Shown here piece by piece: positions 11,692 through 20,520 of a stretch of 64,000 bases of DNA. The notes under the pieces were generated by a model, which was given only the letters and a program-made list of their open reading frames with translations, did not search any database and had not been told where the DNA came from. Every line of letters begins with the position of its first letter. The stretch's first letter is position 1. The stretch is from assembly GCA_963675135.1 (NCBI GenBank), contig OY776125.1, positions 40,144,513 to 40,208,512 of the forward strand, given 5' to 3'. The position numbers and the translations under genes are program-made. The DNA is from Galeopsis tetrahit. Taxonomy: Eukaryota > Streptophyta > Magnoliopsida > Lamiales > Lamiaceae.

Positions 11692-12660
11692 TTCTGGTAG
11701 AGCCATGTCTTCAGCAACAATCTTGTGGAATAGTATTTGTAGTTTCTGAACCTGCTCCACAACTGACTTGCTGTCCTCGATCTTGAAGTCGTATAGTTGA
11801 GCCACTGCGTACTTCTTGAATGACTCCCACAGTTCTTTGAATGACTTACCTTTCTTGCTGACTGGCATTTAACTCAAACACTTTAGGTTTGTCCTCTTTC
11901 AAGAACCTCGGCTCTTTCAACGAAGTCATCAGACTCAAGCACTTTGGGTTTGTCCTCTTTCAAGAACCTCGGCTCTTTCAACGAAGTCATCAGCCTTGTC
12001 TGCAGACTTCACACCAGAATTGTCAGAATTGTGTGAAGCAGTGAAGCAGATGGCTTCAGCAGGGTTATCTTTACCACCCGTGTTGTGGAATAGTATTTGT
12101 AGTTTCTGAACCTGGGTTATCTTTACCACCCGTGTTGTGGAATAGTATTTGTAGTTTCTGAACCTGCTCCACAACTGACTTGCTGTCCTCGATCTTGAAG
12201 TCGTATAGTTGAGCCACTGCGTACTTCTTGAGTCCTGCACCCTTAGATTTATAATTCTTGTCCAAGGACTCCCACAGTTCTTTGAATGACTTACCTTTCT
12301 TGCTGACTGGCATTTAACTCAAGCACTTTAGGTTTGTCCTCTTTCAAGAACCTCGGCTCTTTCAACGAAGTCATCAGAGACTCAAGCACTTTGGGTTTGT
12401 CCTCTTTCAAGAACCTCGGCTCTTTCAACGAAGTCATCAGCCTTGTCTGTAGACTTCACACCAGAATTGTCAGAATTGTGTGAAGTAGTGAAGCAGATGG
12501 CTTCAGCAGGGTTATCTTTACCACCCGTGTTGCTGATGACTTCACACCAGAATTGTCAGAATTGTGTGAAGCAGTGAAGCAGATGGCTTCAGCAGGGTTA
12601 TCTTTACCACCCGTGTTGTGTGAAGCAGATGGCTTCAGTAGGGTTATCTTTACCACCCGT
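11692..12660. repeat. Mosaic of local direct duplications inside copia gag
   Basis: Three kinds of unit recur in scrambled order. One is a block of about 130 bp around TAGAGCCATGTCTTCAGC and CTGCTCCACAACTGACTTGC (11453-11580, 11693-11820, part at 12130-12235). A second is a block of about 55 bp around CTTTCAAGAACCTCGGCTC (four copies, about 11880-12440). A third is a block of about 30 bp around GGTTATCTTTACCACCCGTG (several copies, 12060-12660). Copies are nearly identical, so the duplications are young compared with the decay of the gag. The result reads as non-allelic template switching, or possibly an assembly error. Confidence 0.8.
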
Positions 12661-12859
12661 GTTGGCTTCGTTGCCAATGTTTTCACCAATGTTATCACCA
12701 ACACCGTGAACGACCTCAATAGGGTCAATATCCATGTTATCAACAGATTTTGAGTCTCAAGAAGATTCTGGAATGTTCTGTGCTTTGAAGTGTTGGGCTT
12801 GGCCCAACCGAAGCTGAAGCCGAGCTGGCCGGACGGGCGCGCACGTGCGTGTGGCTTTT

Positions 12860-13243
12860 TGATGTAGATTAATTGGCAATTATGTTCTTAATTTTAATGT
12901 TAATTAGATGTTATTTTTGGTTAAGTTTTTAAATTTTTGAAATAGTTTCCTTTTGAATCCATTTTTCTTTTTGGTATAAGCCCACAACAGAGTTGGGCCG
13001 TAGGACTAGGGTTTTGAAGTTTGCCTATTTATAGCTTTGGTGTTTCGCATTGTAAGAGGAGTTGATTTTGATTAATAAAAAAAATGAGAGTTTATCTCAG
13101 GATCTCTTTTACGGTATTCTGTGTGAATCAACGTATCTGAGTTTGCCACTTTTCCGGGTATTCGTAGAATCAACGGATAGTGTGTGTTTCTTTTGTGTGT
13201 TCTTCGTATTTTCCTTTATTTATACGCTTCCGATACTACATCA
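12860..13243 (+). repeat. 5' LTR of the miniature element (384 bp)
   Basis: TGATGTAG to CTACATCA. It contains a TATA-like CTATTTATAGC (about 13024) and an AATAAA-type signal (about 13074), the usual promoter and polyadenylation layout. It matches 13783-14253 closely, apart from an extra 76 bp and changes near the end of the latter. Confidence 0.92.
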
Positions 13244-13245
13244 GT

Positions 13246-13260
13246 TGGTATTCAGAGTCC
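13246..13260 (+). promoter_or_regulatory. Primer-binding site, degenerate tRNA-iMet type
   Basis: TGGTATTCAGAGTCC lies two bases after the LTR. It resembles the initiator-Met primer site TGGTATCAGAGC with one inserted T and one later change, so priming may be weakened. Confidence 0.75.
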
Positions 13261-13276
13261 AGTCAACGCTCCTAAT

Positions 13277-13795
13277 ATGTTGATTCACATTGATCAAGCC
13301 ACCATGAATGTCAATCTCACCCAAAATTTGTTTTCTGATAGCTTTTCAGATACATATGATGATGTTAATTTGGGCTATGAGGGTCCACCAATTTTTGATG
13401 AAGAGGTGGATGACCTTTTCGTGAAATGTGATATTTTTGAAGATTTGATATCTACGGTTGGAGACTATGAGGGTCCTCCAAAATTTGATGAAGAGGTCAT
13501 TATTCACTATGACGACTCTTCATTTTCTAAAGATAGTGCACTGTTTGTATCATTTTTACAGGTGTCTTTTGTCGTGGTTAATTCACTAGAGGATGTGTGC
13601 CCCACACCACGACTTTATTTGGTGTTCGTGTTTTCGAAGGAGCAATATGCAAACTATATGGGGAACGATATGCCAATACACAAACTCCATATTTGTTACT
13701 CTAAGGATGTTGTGGCGGATCGATCCCGACGCGCTCTTCAGATTTTCGATTCGAGGACGAATCTTTCCAACCCCGAGAGAGATGATGTAGATTAA
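13277..13795 (+). CDS. Acidic ORF inside the miniature element, function unknown
   Basis: This 172-codon frame starts at the first ATG after the primer site (a longer frame from 13184 would begin in the LTR) and ends in the first bases of the 3' LTR. The product is acidic, with two copies of a YEGPP.FDEE motif (about residues 35-40 and 65-70) and a basic end. YEGPPIFDEE-like wording occurs near the end of pol in some gypsy elements, as far as I recall, so this may be a pol-tail remnant. No enzyme motif, signal peptide or membrane segment is seen. Whether it is translated is unknown; its open frame may simply be young sequence. Confidence 0.45.
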   Translation: MLIHIDQATMNVNLTQNLFSDSFSDTYDDVNLGYEGPPIFDEEVDDLFVKCDIFEDLISTVGDYEGPPKFDEEVIIHYDDSSFSKDSALFVSFLQVSFVVVNSLEDVCPTPRLYLVFVFSKEQYANYMGNDMPIHKLHICYSKDVVADRSRRALQIFDSRTNLSNPERDDVD

Positions 13796-14253
13796 TTGGC
13801 AATTATGTTCTTAATTTTAATGTTAATTAGATGTTATTTTTGGTTAAGTTTTTAAATTTTTGAAATAGTTTCCTTTTGAATCCATTTTTCTTTTTGGTAT
13901 AAGCCCACAACAGAGTTGGGCCGTAGGACTAGGGTTTTGAAGTTTGCCTATTTATAGCTTTGGTGTTTCGCATTGTAAGAGGAGTTGATTTTGATTAATA
14001 AAAAAAAGGGTTTTGAAGTTTGCCTATTTATAGCTTTGGTGTTTCGCATTGTAAGAGGAGTTGATTTTGATTAATAAAAAAAACGAGAGTTTATCTCAGG
14101 ATCTCTTTTACGGTATTCTGTGTGAATCAACGTATCTGAGTTTGCCACTTTTCCGGGTATTCGTAGAATCAACGGATAGTGTGTGTGTGTTCTTTTGTGT
14201 TCTTTATATATCTTCTTTATTATTCTTTATTATACGCTTCCGTCACTGCATCA
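13783..14253 (+). repeat. 3' LTR of the miniature element (471 bp) with a 76-bp tandem duplication
   Basis: Same start as the left LTR, but ends CACTGCATCA. The extra length is a 76-bp tandem duplication (13932-14007 and 14008-14083) covering the TATA-like region and the GTAAGAGGAGTTGATTTTG stretch. A purine tract (CCCCGAGAGAGA, about 13771-13782) precedes it as a candidate polypurine tract. Confidence 0.9.
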
Positions 14254-14894
14254 CTTTTTGGGGAGTGTACCCCTAATATATGGTTGAACTCCATGTTCAC
14301 TTCAATACCTTTAAAGTGTTTAAATGTTTTATGGACTTCCAATGTGGGATAGGTGACCCTTCACCTTCCCACCACTCAAACTCAAAATTGAAACTTTTCA
14401 ACTTCATTAATTAATTTCTCACTCACCTAAACTCGATTTTGAGATATTAAATATATCACGTTCATCTACTCCGAGAGCAGATCGACTATGTCATATTTAA
14501 TTATTTAATAATTAACATTTAATCCCTCTAATTAATTTAATTAGATAAGGATATCAAAACCCAATTAATTTCAATAGATTTTATCGAGTCATTAAAAGTG
14601 AACAAAATAAGTAGGTGGAACGTACAACTGGTGCAGCTACCCTCAATCAAATCGGCCATGACCTGGGCCCGCGTTAATCAATGAAAATTGATTGATTCAA
14701 TTTCCAATTCAAATGGTCTTTGTGAGTGTTCAATGCAAATTTGGACCAATCAATGCATCACATGGGTTGTAAGTGGTTGTACACAAACTTCTATTATTCA
14801 GTGCGTGCTAATTCCAGTATTTTAGTATACGGAGTAATTGTTTTTCCTAAAAAAAAAAAAAAAACATCTCTAGATAAGAAATTAAAACACACGC
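14254..14894. other. AT-rich stretch, possible leader or LTR of the broken copia element
   Basis: No coding signal. A TCCAATGTGGGATAGGTGAC motif and the position just upstream of the minus-strand copia gag start suggest the 5' leader or LTR of that element, split by the miniature LTR element. No paired LTR or primer site was found to prove this. An A-tract lies at about 14849-14864. Confidence 0.4.
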
Positions 14895-15113
14895 CACTAT
14901 AAAAATAAAAAAATCTGATTTTAATACCATTAATTTAGAGACGGGTATTCAACCTGTCTTTAATAGTTAGGTACGGAATAGATACAGGTTTGTTAAAAAA
15001 TTGAGATTTGAAATAAAAATAAATGAAAATCAGTTTCTAACCGCACCTATTAGAGACAAATTGAATATTCGTCTTTAAAATAATGGTATCAAAATCATAC
15101 TTTTTTTGTAGTG
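14895..15113. mobile_element. CACTA-type foldback MITE, 219 bp
   Basis: The ends are CACTATAAAAA and TTTTTTTGTAGTG. The inverted similarity continues inward for about 70 bp (GATTTTAATACCATTAATTT against the opposite strand of the right end), so nearly the whole element is a foldback. No clear 3-bp target duplication is seen (CGC left, AAA right), probably through decay. Confidence 0.75.
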
Positions 15114-16084
15114 AAACACGATTGTATATGAACTAACAAACTAGACAAAGTAAAACTATACAGTATATGAACTAATACTACACAATATACGAAGTAATAC
15201 TATACTATATTTAAACTAATATTAATAATATACTAGTAATTGAAGAAATGTATGATAAACTCAAAGTTATTAACTCATGCAGTCATATGAAGAGCTTGAT
15301 TTGATAAATTAAAGTCAATAATATTAAATAAATTATCATAAAATACTAAACGTAACATCAATGTGTATTTACTCATAACAAACATGTAATAAAAAAATTA
15401 CATAATGTCTAATTGTAACTGTTGTACTGAGGAGCTCCTCACAATCAGATCAATACATTATATCAATATTTCATACTTTTATCAACGTGCTCTAAAAAAA
15501 ATTGAAAAAAAAACTAATTTAATTGTTTTTTTATTATTTATTTTGTATTTTTTCGAAAGTTTTTTTTTTTTCCGTAATTTTGATCATTTTTCAAAAAACA
15601 AATCGATTTTATTTTTATTTTTAAGATTCTTTTTTTTTTTAGTAATTTTTTCTGATATTCATATTTTTTAACGATAATTTTTTTCGAAAATTTAAAAATA
15701 GTACAATATATGACTCAATGGTATTTCAGTTGTGATTCATTGGTGACTCAGGTGTGGATATATACAATTATAATTTTAGTGACTTGTAAGTTAATTTAAT
15801 TTAATTGATAAAAGATTAATATTTTTTTACATGTAATTTCGTTTAAAATATTTGGGGTGAACTCATAAGCAAAAAGGGGGCAAAAATAACTGAAGCTTAT
15901 CTGAAAATTCAACCCATACTCCATGGTCCATGGGTATTATCCAACCCATTTAAAAAATTGGATCTAGTTACATACATGTAACTAGTACACACAAGTAATT
16001 GCCTAACATTAAAATAATAGGGGATTAAAATTTTTTTAGTCCATTAAGTTACCACGTTTTTTTATTTTGGTTTCAATTTTTTTT
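15114..16084. other. AT-rich intergenic sequence
   Basis: No gene is seen. Poly-T and poly-A runs explain the ORF at 15405-15671. Short degenerate ATATGAACTAATACTA repeats occur at about 15125-15220. Confidence 0.7.
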
Positions 16085-16887
16085 TTTGAAAGAATTCTGT
16101 CTCATCTAAAAGTCCGAACTTGTAGTGAGGTTGAAAATTAATTCTTGTATATTAATTCCCTCACTCGTGGGCCGGATTAACATCTCTTACCCTTTTTGGG
16201 GAGGAGGCCCATCGAGTGGACAATTTAAATGGGTGGAGTGCTTTCAACAGGAATCGAACCCAGGTCGTTTGCCTTTTTAGGGAGGAGGCCCATCGAGTGG
16301 ACAATTTAAATGGGTGGAGTGTTTTCAACAGGAATCGAACCCAGGTCGTTTGCCTGGTTTGCTCTGATACCATGAAAGAATTCTGTTTCGTTTCATCTAA
16401 AAGTCCGAACTTGTAGTGAGGTTGTAAATTAATTATTGTATATTTTTTCCTAACACTCCCCCCTCACTCGTGGGCCGGATTATCACCTCTTACCCTTTTT
16501 GGGGAGGAGGCCTATCGAGTGGATAATTTAAATGGGTGGAGTGCTTTCAACAGGAATCGAACCCAGGTCGTTTTTGCCCGGTTTGCTCTGATACCATGAA
16601 AGAATTTTGTCTCATCTAAAAGTCCGAACTTGTAGAGTGGGTGGGAATTAATTCTTTTTATATTAATTCCTAAAAAGAATTAATTTCCACCCTCTCTATA
16701 AGATCGGACTTTTAGATGAGACGAAATTCTTTCATGGTATCAGAGCAAATCGGGCAAAAACGATCTGGTTTCTATTCCTGTTGAAAGCACTCCACCCATT
16801 TAAATTGTCCACTCGATGGGCCTCCTCCCCAAAAGGGTAAGAGGTGTTAATCTGGCCCACGAGTGAGGGGGAGAATTAGAAATTAAT
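16085..16887 (-). mobile_element. Cluster of tRNA-derived SINE-like copies (Au-like), head-to-tail and inverted
   Basis: The minus-strand unit reads CATGGTATCAGAGCAAACC, then a B-box-like CCTGGGTTCGATTCCTGTTG, CACTCGATGGGCCTCC, CCACGAGTGAGGGGGAG and a tail leading to AGTCCGAACTTGTAG on the opposite strand. Two copies (about 16088-16374 and 16375-16597) and a partial third run in the same direction. The first has an internal duplication of about 80 bp. A further copy from about 16671 runs in the opposite direction. The GGTATCAGAGC start and the GTGAGGGGGAG box recall the Au SINE family of angiosperms; that name is from memory and not checked. No protein is encoded. Confidence 0.65.
16460..16880. 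repeat. Large inverted repeat, arms about 200 bp, loop about 10 bp
   Basis: The inner arms pair 16639-16660 (GGGTGGGAATTAATTCTTTT) with 16671-16692, around a loop TATTAATTCC. Pairing continues outward through the GTATCAGAGC box and the AACAGGAATCGA / GTTGAAAGCACTCC region to the CTCACTCGTGGGCC / CCCACGAGTGAGG boxes. It is formed by two SINE-like copies facing each other. A transcript through it would be a long hairpin. Confidence 0.85.
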
Positions 16888-17231
16888 CACTACAAAAAAT
16901 TGTCCAAAAGGTGAGGGGAAAGGCCTCCTCCCCAAAAGGGTAAGAGATGTTAATCTGGCCCACGAGTGAGGGGGAGAATTAGAAATTAATCACTACAAAA
17001 AATTGTCCAAAAGGTGAGGGGAAAGGCAACAGAATCCCCCTCTTTAATCTAAAAGGCAACGGAATCCCCCCGTTGCCAATATGCTCGTTGCCATTTTAAA
17101 AGTGACTGAATTATTGTATCCGTCGTCTTTTTGCAACTACAGGTGGCCGTTGCAAATTAGCGACCGCGTGTAATCCGTTGCCTTTTAGCGAGGGCCCACA
17201 TCCGTTGCCATTTCATTAGTTTTTAAAAAAT

Positions 17232-17296
17232 TAGAACCTGGGTTTCGAACCCAGGTATCAAGGGCCACCAACACACACCCTCACCGCTGGGCCACC
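17232..17296 (-). other. tRNA-like sequence inside the CACTA element
   Basis: Read on the minus strand, TGGTGGCCCAGCGGTGAGGG resembles an A box, and CCTGGGTTCGAAACCCAGG forms a perfect T-arm-like stem-loop with a B box. The middle does not fold into a convincing anticodon arm. This looks like a tRNA relic or a captured SINE head, not a working tRNA gene. Confidence 0.45.
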
Positions 17297-17639
17297 ATAA
17301 TTCGCGATCTTTCAAGAGCAACAGGGGTCAATCCCGCAACCTCTCGGTCGCGAAGCATTATGGGTGCCCCCTGTGTGCCGTTTAGGCTAGGAGCTTTAGT
17401 CGACATGTTGTGAATGCAATTAATATATATACAATTTAATTTTAGTTTTAATTCTTTAATTCAATCCATTTTAACTTTAATTGTTCATTATTAAATTGTC
17501 AAAGCATATCATATTTATTTCTAAATGAGAATTTACTAAATTATGTGTTTCAAATTAAATAATTTAATTACGGTGATTAAAAATATCAATTCACTAGCTT
17601 ATTCATTTAAATTTATTCTAATTAATCTTCAATTCACAA

Positions 17640-18165
17640 CATTTATCAGTGTTCTAATCTTCAATTCACAACAATATCATTACATACAACATTGAGTATA
17701 ATTATTTTCACTTATCCATTTAAAAATATCAATTCACTTATCCATTTAAAACTATTTTCATCTTAATTAAAATCATTTTCAATTAAAATAACATTACAAA
17801 CAACATTAATTATAATTATTAGCATGTTCACGTCAATTACAATAACATCACTTACATACAACATTGAGTATAATTATTTTCACTTATACATTTAAATTTA
17901 TTCTAATCTTCAATTCACAACATTTAAATTCATTCTAATTTTCAATTCACAACAATATCATTACATACAACATTGTATATAATTATTTTCACTTATCCAT
18001 TTAAAAATATCAATTCACTTATCCATTTAATTAAAACTATTAATTTTCATCTTAATTAAAATCATTCTCAAGTTCATTTTCAATTAAAATAACATCACAA
18101 ACAACATTAATTATAATCATTAACATGTTCACGTCAATTAAAATAACATCACACACAACATTAAA
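17640..18165. repeat. Duplicated AT-rich block of about 280 bp
   Basis: The series TCAATTCACAACAATATC, ACATACAACATTG, TTCACTTATCCATTT, CATCTTAATTAAAATCATT and CATGTTCACGTCAATTA occurs in this order twice (from about 17660 and about 17940), with small changes. It lies inside the CACTA element. Confidence 0.75.
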
Positions 18166-19166
18166 ATAAACAATCCTCAACTTCAATTTAAATTAAACAT
18201 AACAAATTAATATAAAATGTATCACTCCTCGTGTTATTATTCCTTGAAAAGTGCACGGGGGCATGGACATGCACATCTTTAATGTAATTTGAACTATTCG
18301 GTGCATCTACAATAGTAGTTTATTCTAGTAGCATAATTCAAAATTTTACAAGACATATTTCCATATTAAGATTTATATAGTATATATATGTTTCATTTAT
18401 CATACATGAATATATTTAATTGACTATAATAATAATTTAAGTGCAACGAATTAATGTAAACATATGTATATTTAAGTAATTCCAATGAATTGATGCACGT
18501 GTCTATAAATATAATAGTTAATTGTATACAATGAATTAATATTATACATGAATTAGTTACAAACAATTGGTTGATACATGAATATAATCAATTAAACATA
18601 CATAAACTCATTTATTTTTAATACATATGTACTAAATTTGCCTTAATTTAAAAAGTCTCTTTTTTAATTAATAAAATATTAATTTATCGATAAATTAATA
18701 CCTCTCTAAATTAATAAAATTTCATGGTCCAAGGTTATTAATTTATAGAGATTTTATTGTGCTTGTAAGTCGAGGATGATGTTTCATAGTAATACTATTG
18801 GGATAATCAGTTGAAATGAATATATTAAAATCCGAAAAATCTTGAATGAGAAATTATATAAAAAACATATGGAAAGAAACCCAAATATTTGTAAAGAGTT
18901 TATCGGGGCTCACTCCCGTTGCCATTTAGCAAGGGGCCTACTCCCGTTGCCTTTTGACGAGTGGGGTCCTGTTGCCATTTTGCGAGGGGCCCACTCCCGT
19001 CACCTTTTGGCGAGTGCAACACACGCCGTTGCTTTATCCGTTGCTAAAAGGCGACCGCGACAACATCCGTTGTCTTTTTTCTGGCAGTTGTCAAATTCGT
19101 TGTCAATTGACAACTGTACATTGCCCTTGCTACTATCCGTTGCCTTTTAGACAATTTTTTATAGTG

Positions 19167-19226
19167 AATATACAAGAATTAATTTTCACCCTCTCTACAA
19201 GTTCAGACTTTTAGATGGGACAAAAT
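19167..19226 (-). mobile_element. SINE-like remnant continuing beyond the CACTA insertion
   Basis: AATATACAAGAATTAATTTT and CCCTCTCTACAAGTTC, then ACTTTTAGATGGGACAAAAT, match the tail seen at 16671-16735. It is the other side of the SINE-like copy split by the CACTA element. Confidence 0.7.
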
Positions 19227-19647
19227 TCTTTCTGTATAACTACTATCCAGGAGAGCTTTTGCATTCATCCATTGTTTTAAATGTACTTCAAAATTTATGA
19301 TGGGATTAAATAAAAAATAATCAATCTAAAATTAAAAAAAGAAAGGGTACACTATAATAACTATTCCAAACTATAATGTTTTTTCCTGCACACATACCTT
19401 ATTAAAGATTGAAATTGTACCAACAAATATCAAGTGATCAGAGAAATTGCGTTGAGAGGTTCCAGATATATATTATTAAGAAGTATAATTGGATTGATTT
19501 CATTTAATTGCAAATTGAAATTAAGAACAACAAATTAAGTCAAAAAATTAAAGAATATATCAGATGCATAAACATAGAAGTAATTCTTTTATTACATGGA
19601 GTGGTCGACAACAAGGAAGAAGAGGTTACAAATAAATCTTTTGATCA
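19227..19647. other. Spacer downstream of the MADS-box gene
   Basis: AT-rich single-copy-looking sequence, without an ORF or repeat I can identify. It would contain the 3' untranslated region of the minus-strand MADS gene. Confidence 0.5.
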
Positions 19648-20106
19648 TTAATTGTTCTCCTCATCCCTAATTTCAAGATTTTTGAGCATTTTAACTATAA
19701 AAAACTCTAAGTCATTTAGTTGAAGCAAGTCAACTTCCTGAAAAGTCTTCCGTTGTGTTAGCAGCTCGTTCATTAGGAGACGAGACTCTACCAATTTATT
19801 CTTTTGATGAGACTTCATCATTTCTTCCCTCTCGATATTTAATCTTTCTTCTATGTAGTCTCCATGCATCACCATTTTTCTCGACCTTTCCATTTCAGAA
19901 AAGTCGAGAAATCTCTGCATTCGTTCTTCAAATATTTGTGGAGATGGCCACAACACAGCATTGTCTTTAGTTGGCTTGTGAACTACAACTCCCATGTCAA
20001 CTCCACAAAGGATTGACAAATTATTAGCTTGTTTTGTCAGACTCTCCATTCTTTTCATAAAAACATTATTTCTCCTTCTCTCCTTCACTAGTACTTTTCT
20101 TGTCAT
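19648..20106 (-). CDS. Type I MADS-box protein, M-gamma (AGL80-like)
   Basis: This 152-codon frame reads MTRK at its start (20106), the usual M-gamma opening; an upstream in-frame ATG at 20151 would add 15 unrelated residues. The MADS domain occupies about residues 1-60, with RRRNNVFMKRMESLTKQANN, then LSILCGVDMGVVVH and AVLWPS, matching the LCGV and VWPS signature of AGL80 and PHERES proteins. An acidic helical region with FLDFSEMERSRKM follows. Such proteins are nuclear DNA-binding factors of the female gametophyte and endosperm. It is shorter than usual, and about five residues appear missing between MTRK and the DNA-binding helix, so function is uncertain. There is no K domain, as expected for type I. 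It is intronless, also usual for M-gamma genes. It is isolated among repeats and could be a recent pseudogene despite its open frame. Confidence 0.8.
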   Translation of the reverse strand: MTRKVLVKERRRNNVFMKRMESLTKQANNLSILCGVDMGVVVHKPTKDNAVLWPSPQIFEERMQRFLDFSEMERSRKMVMHGDYIEERLNIEREEMMKSHQKNKLVESRLLMNELLTQRKTFQEVDLLQLNDLEFFIVKMLKNLEIRDEENN

Positions 20107-20393
20107 GTGTTTCTCAATTCCCAGTAAACTAGGTTTTGTTATATTGTACAATGTGAATTTTCAGTTCCTTCATAGAATGTATATATACTAGTTAAAAGCT
20201 AATGTTATTTAGTAACTGTTAATTTAATTATTCAAAATATTTTATTTAGTAACCATATAATATATATAATTGTAATTTCTTACTAAAAAGTTGAAGTCAA
20301 AGATTTCCCAGATTGATATGGTATTGTTGATTTCATCACCGATTATTTATTTTGACTTAATTTATTTTTATTATTCCAACTCATATATACCAT
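20107..20393. other. Upstream region of the MADS-box gene
   Basis: AT-rich, with TATATATACTAG (about 20180-20191) and TATATATAAT (about 20260) that could serve as TATA elements for the minus-strand gene. Nothing else is recognised. It ends at the left target duplication of a SINE. Confidence 0.4.
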
Positions 20394-20502
20394 TTTTTGA
20401 TGGAAGTTAAATACCCATCCATTTTTCCCCTCCCATGACTCGAACCCAGGACCTAAGGCCTAGGTAGTGGTGCTCTAACCACTTGAGCTATCTCACTTTG
20501 TC
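20394..20502 (-). mobile_element. tRNA-derived SINE with perfect 18-bp TSD
   Basis: The flanking direct repeats are CCAACTCATATATACCAT at 20376-20393 and 20503-20520. Between them the minus strand begins GACAAAGTGAGATAGC, followed by an A box in TAGCTCAAGTGGTTAGAGC, a B box in GGGTTCGAGTCATGG, and a short tail ending ATCAAAAAA. Long TSDs and an A-rich end are the hallmarks of LINE-mediated SINE insertion. Length is 109 bp. The L1-type LINEs in this window could supply such machinery (inference). Confidence 0.9.
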
Positions 20503-20520
20503 CCAACTCATATATACCAT

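Larger units (their letters stand above)
10304..12735 (-). pseudogene. Ty1/copia gag remnant, interrupted and internally duplicated
   Basis: Read on the minus strand, a start is plausible at 12735 (MDIDPIEVV). Further on are copia gag motifs: FKELWESLDKKYKSKGAGL (about 11560-11640), AQLYDFKIEDSKSVVEQV, then LPPSWKDFKS directly at the edge of a hAT insertion. Gag resumes after it with YLKHKRKQMSLEDLIVRL and a CCHC zinc knuckle, CYKCGKPNHRSSEC, near 10400-10440. It would have been the nucleocapsid precursor of a copia element. It is broken by the inserted hAT element, by many local duplications in its first half, and by the Athila insertion that ends it at 10303. No copia pol is visible in this window next to it. 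Confidence 0.88.
12860..14253 (+). mobile_element. Complete miniature LTR retrotransposon (TRIM-like)
   Basis: The LTRs (12860-13243 and 13783-14253) begin TGATGTAG; the left one ends CTACATCA, a perfect 8-bp terminal inverted repeat. The element is flanked by a perfect 5-bp duplication CTTTT (12855-12859 and 14254-14258). The 539-bp interior starts with a primer site of tRNA-iMet type and ends with a purine tract; no gag, protease, RT or integrase is present, so it must depend on another element. The TTCGAGGACGAATCTTTC sequence before the 3' LTR resembles the pol ends of Ty3/gypsy elements, hinting at a gypsy parent (inference). It sits between a copia gag and what may be that element's leader or LTR. 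Confidence 0.93.
16888..19166. mobile_element. Non-autonomous CACTA-type element inserted in the SINE cluster
   Basis: The left end CACTACAAAAAATTGTCC occurs twice (16888 and 16991) because a 103-bp block spanning the SINE/CACTA junction is tandemly duplicated. The right end (about 19143-19166) is the inverse with two mismatches over 24 bp. The flank is AAT on both sides (16885-16887 or 16988-16990, and 19167-19169), a 3-bp target duplication as expected for CACTA elements. Both ends carry sub-terminal CCGTTGCC(A/T)TTT motifs in both orientations. The interior is AT-rich, with tandem repeats and a tRNA-like block; no transposase is recognisable. The SINE sequence resumes at 19170. Confidence 0.88.

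Noticed and set aside
11692..12660. CRISPR-like or satellite array
   Set aside because: Units of three lengths, irregular order, gag-coding content, no spacers.
12792..12808. GTTGGGC / GCCCAAC hairpin as a transcription terminator
   Set aside because: Plant nuclear context; it is in the copia gag leader and has no T tract.
15405..15671. 88-codon phenylalanine-rich ORF
   Set aside because: Product of poly-T runs in AT-rich spacer.
16362..16374. GCTCTGATACCA as a copia primer site at 16361, 16585 and (inverted) 16735
   Set aside because: No LTR end adjoins; the word is part of the SINE-like unit, which starts with GGTATCAGAGC.
17232..17296. Functional tRNA gene
   Set aside because: No plausible acceptor and anticodon arms; only A and B box and T-arm resemblance.
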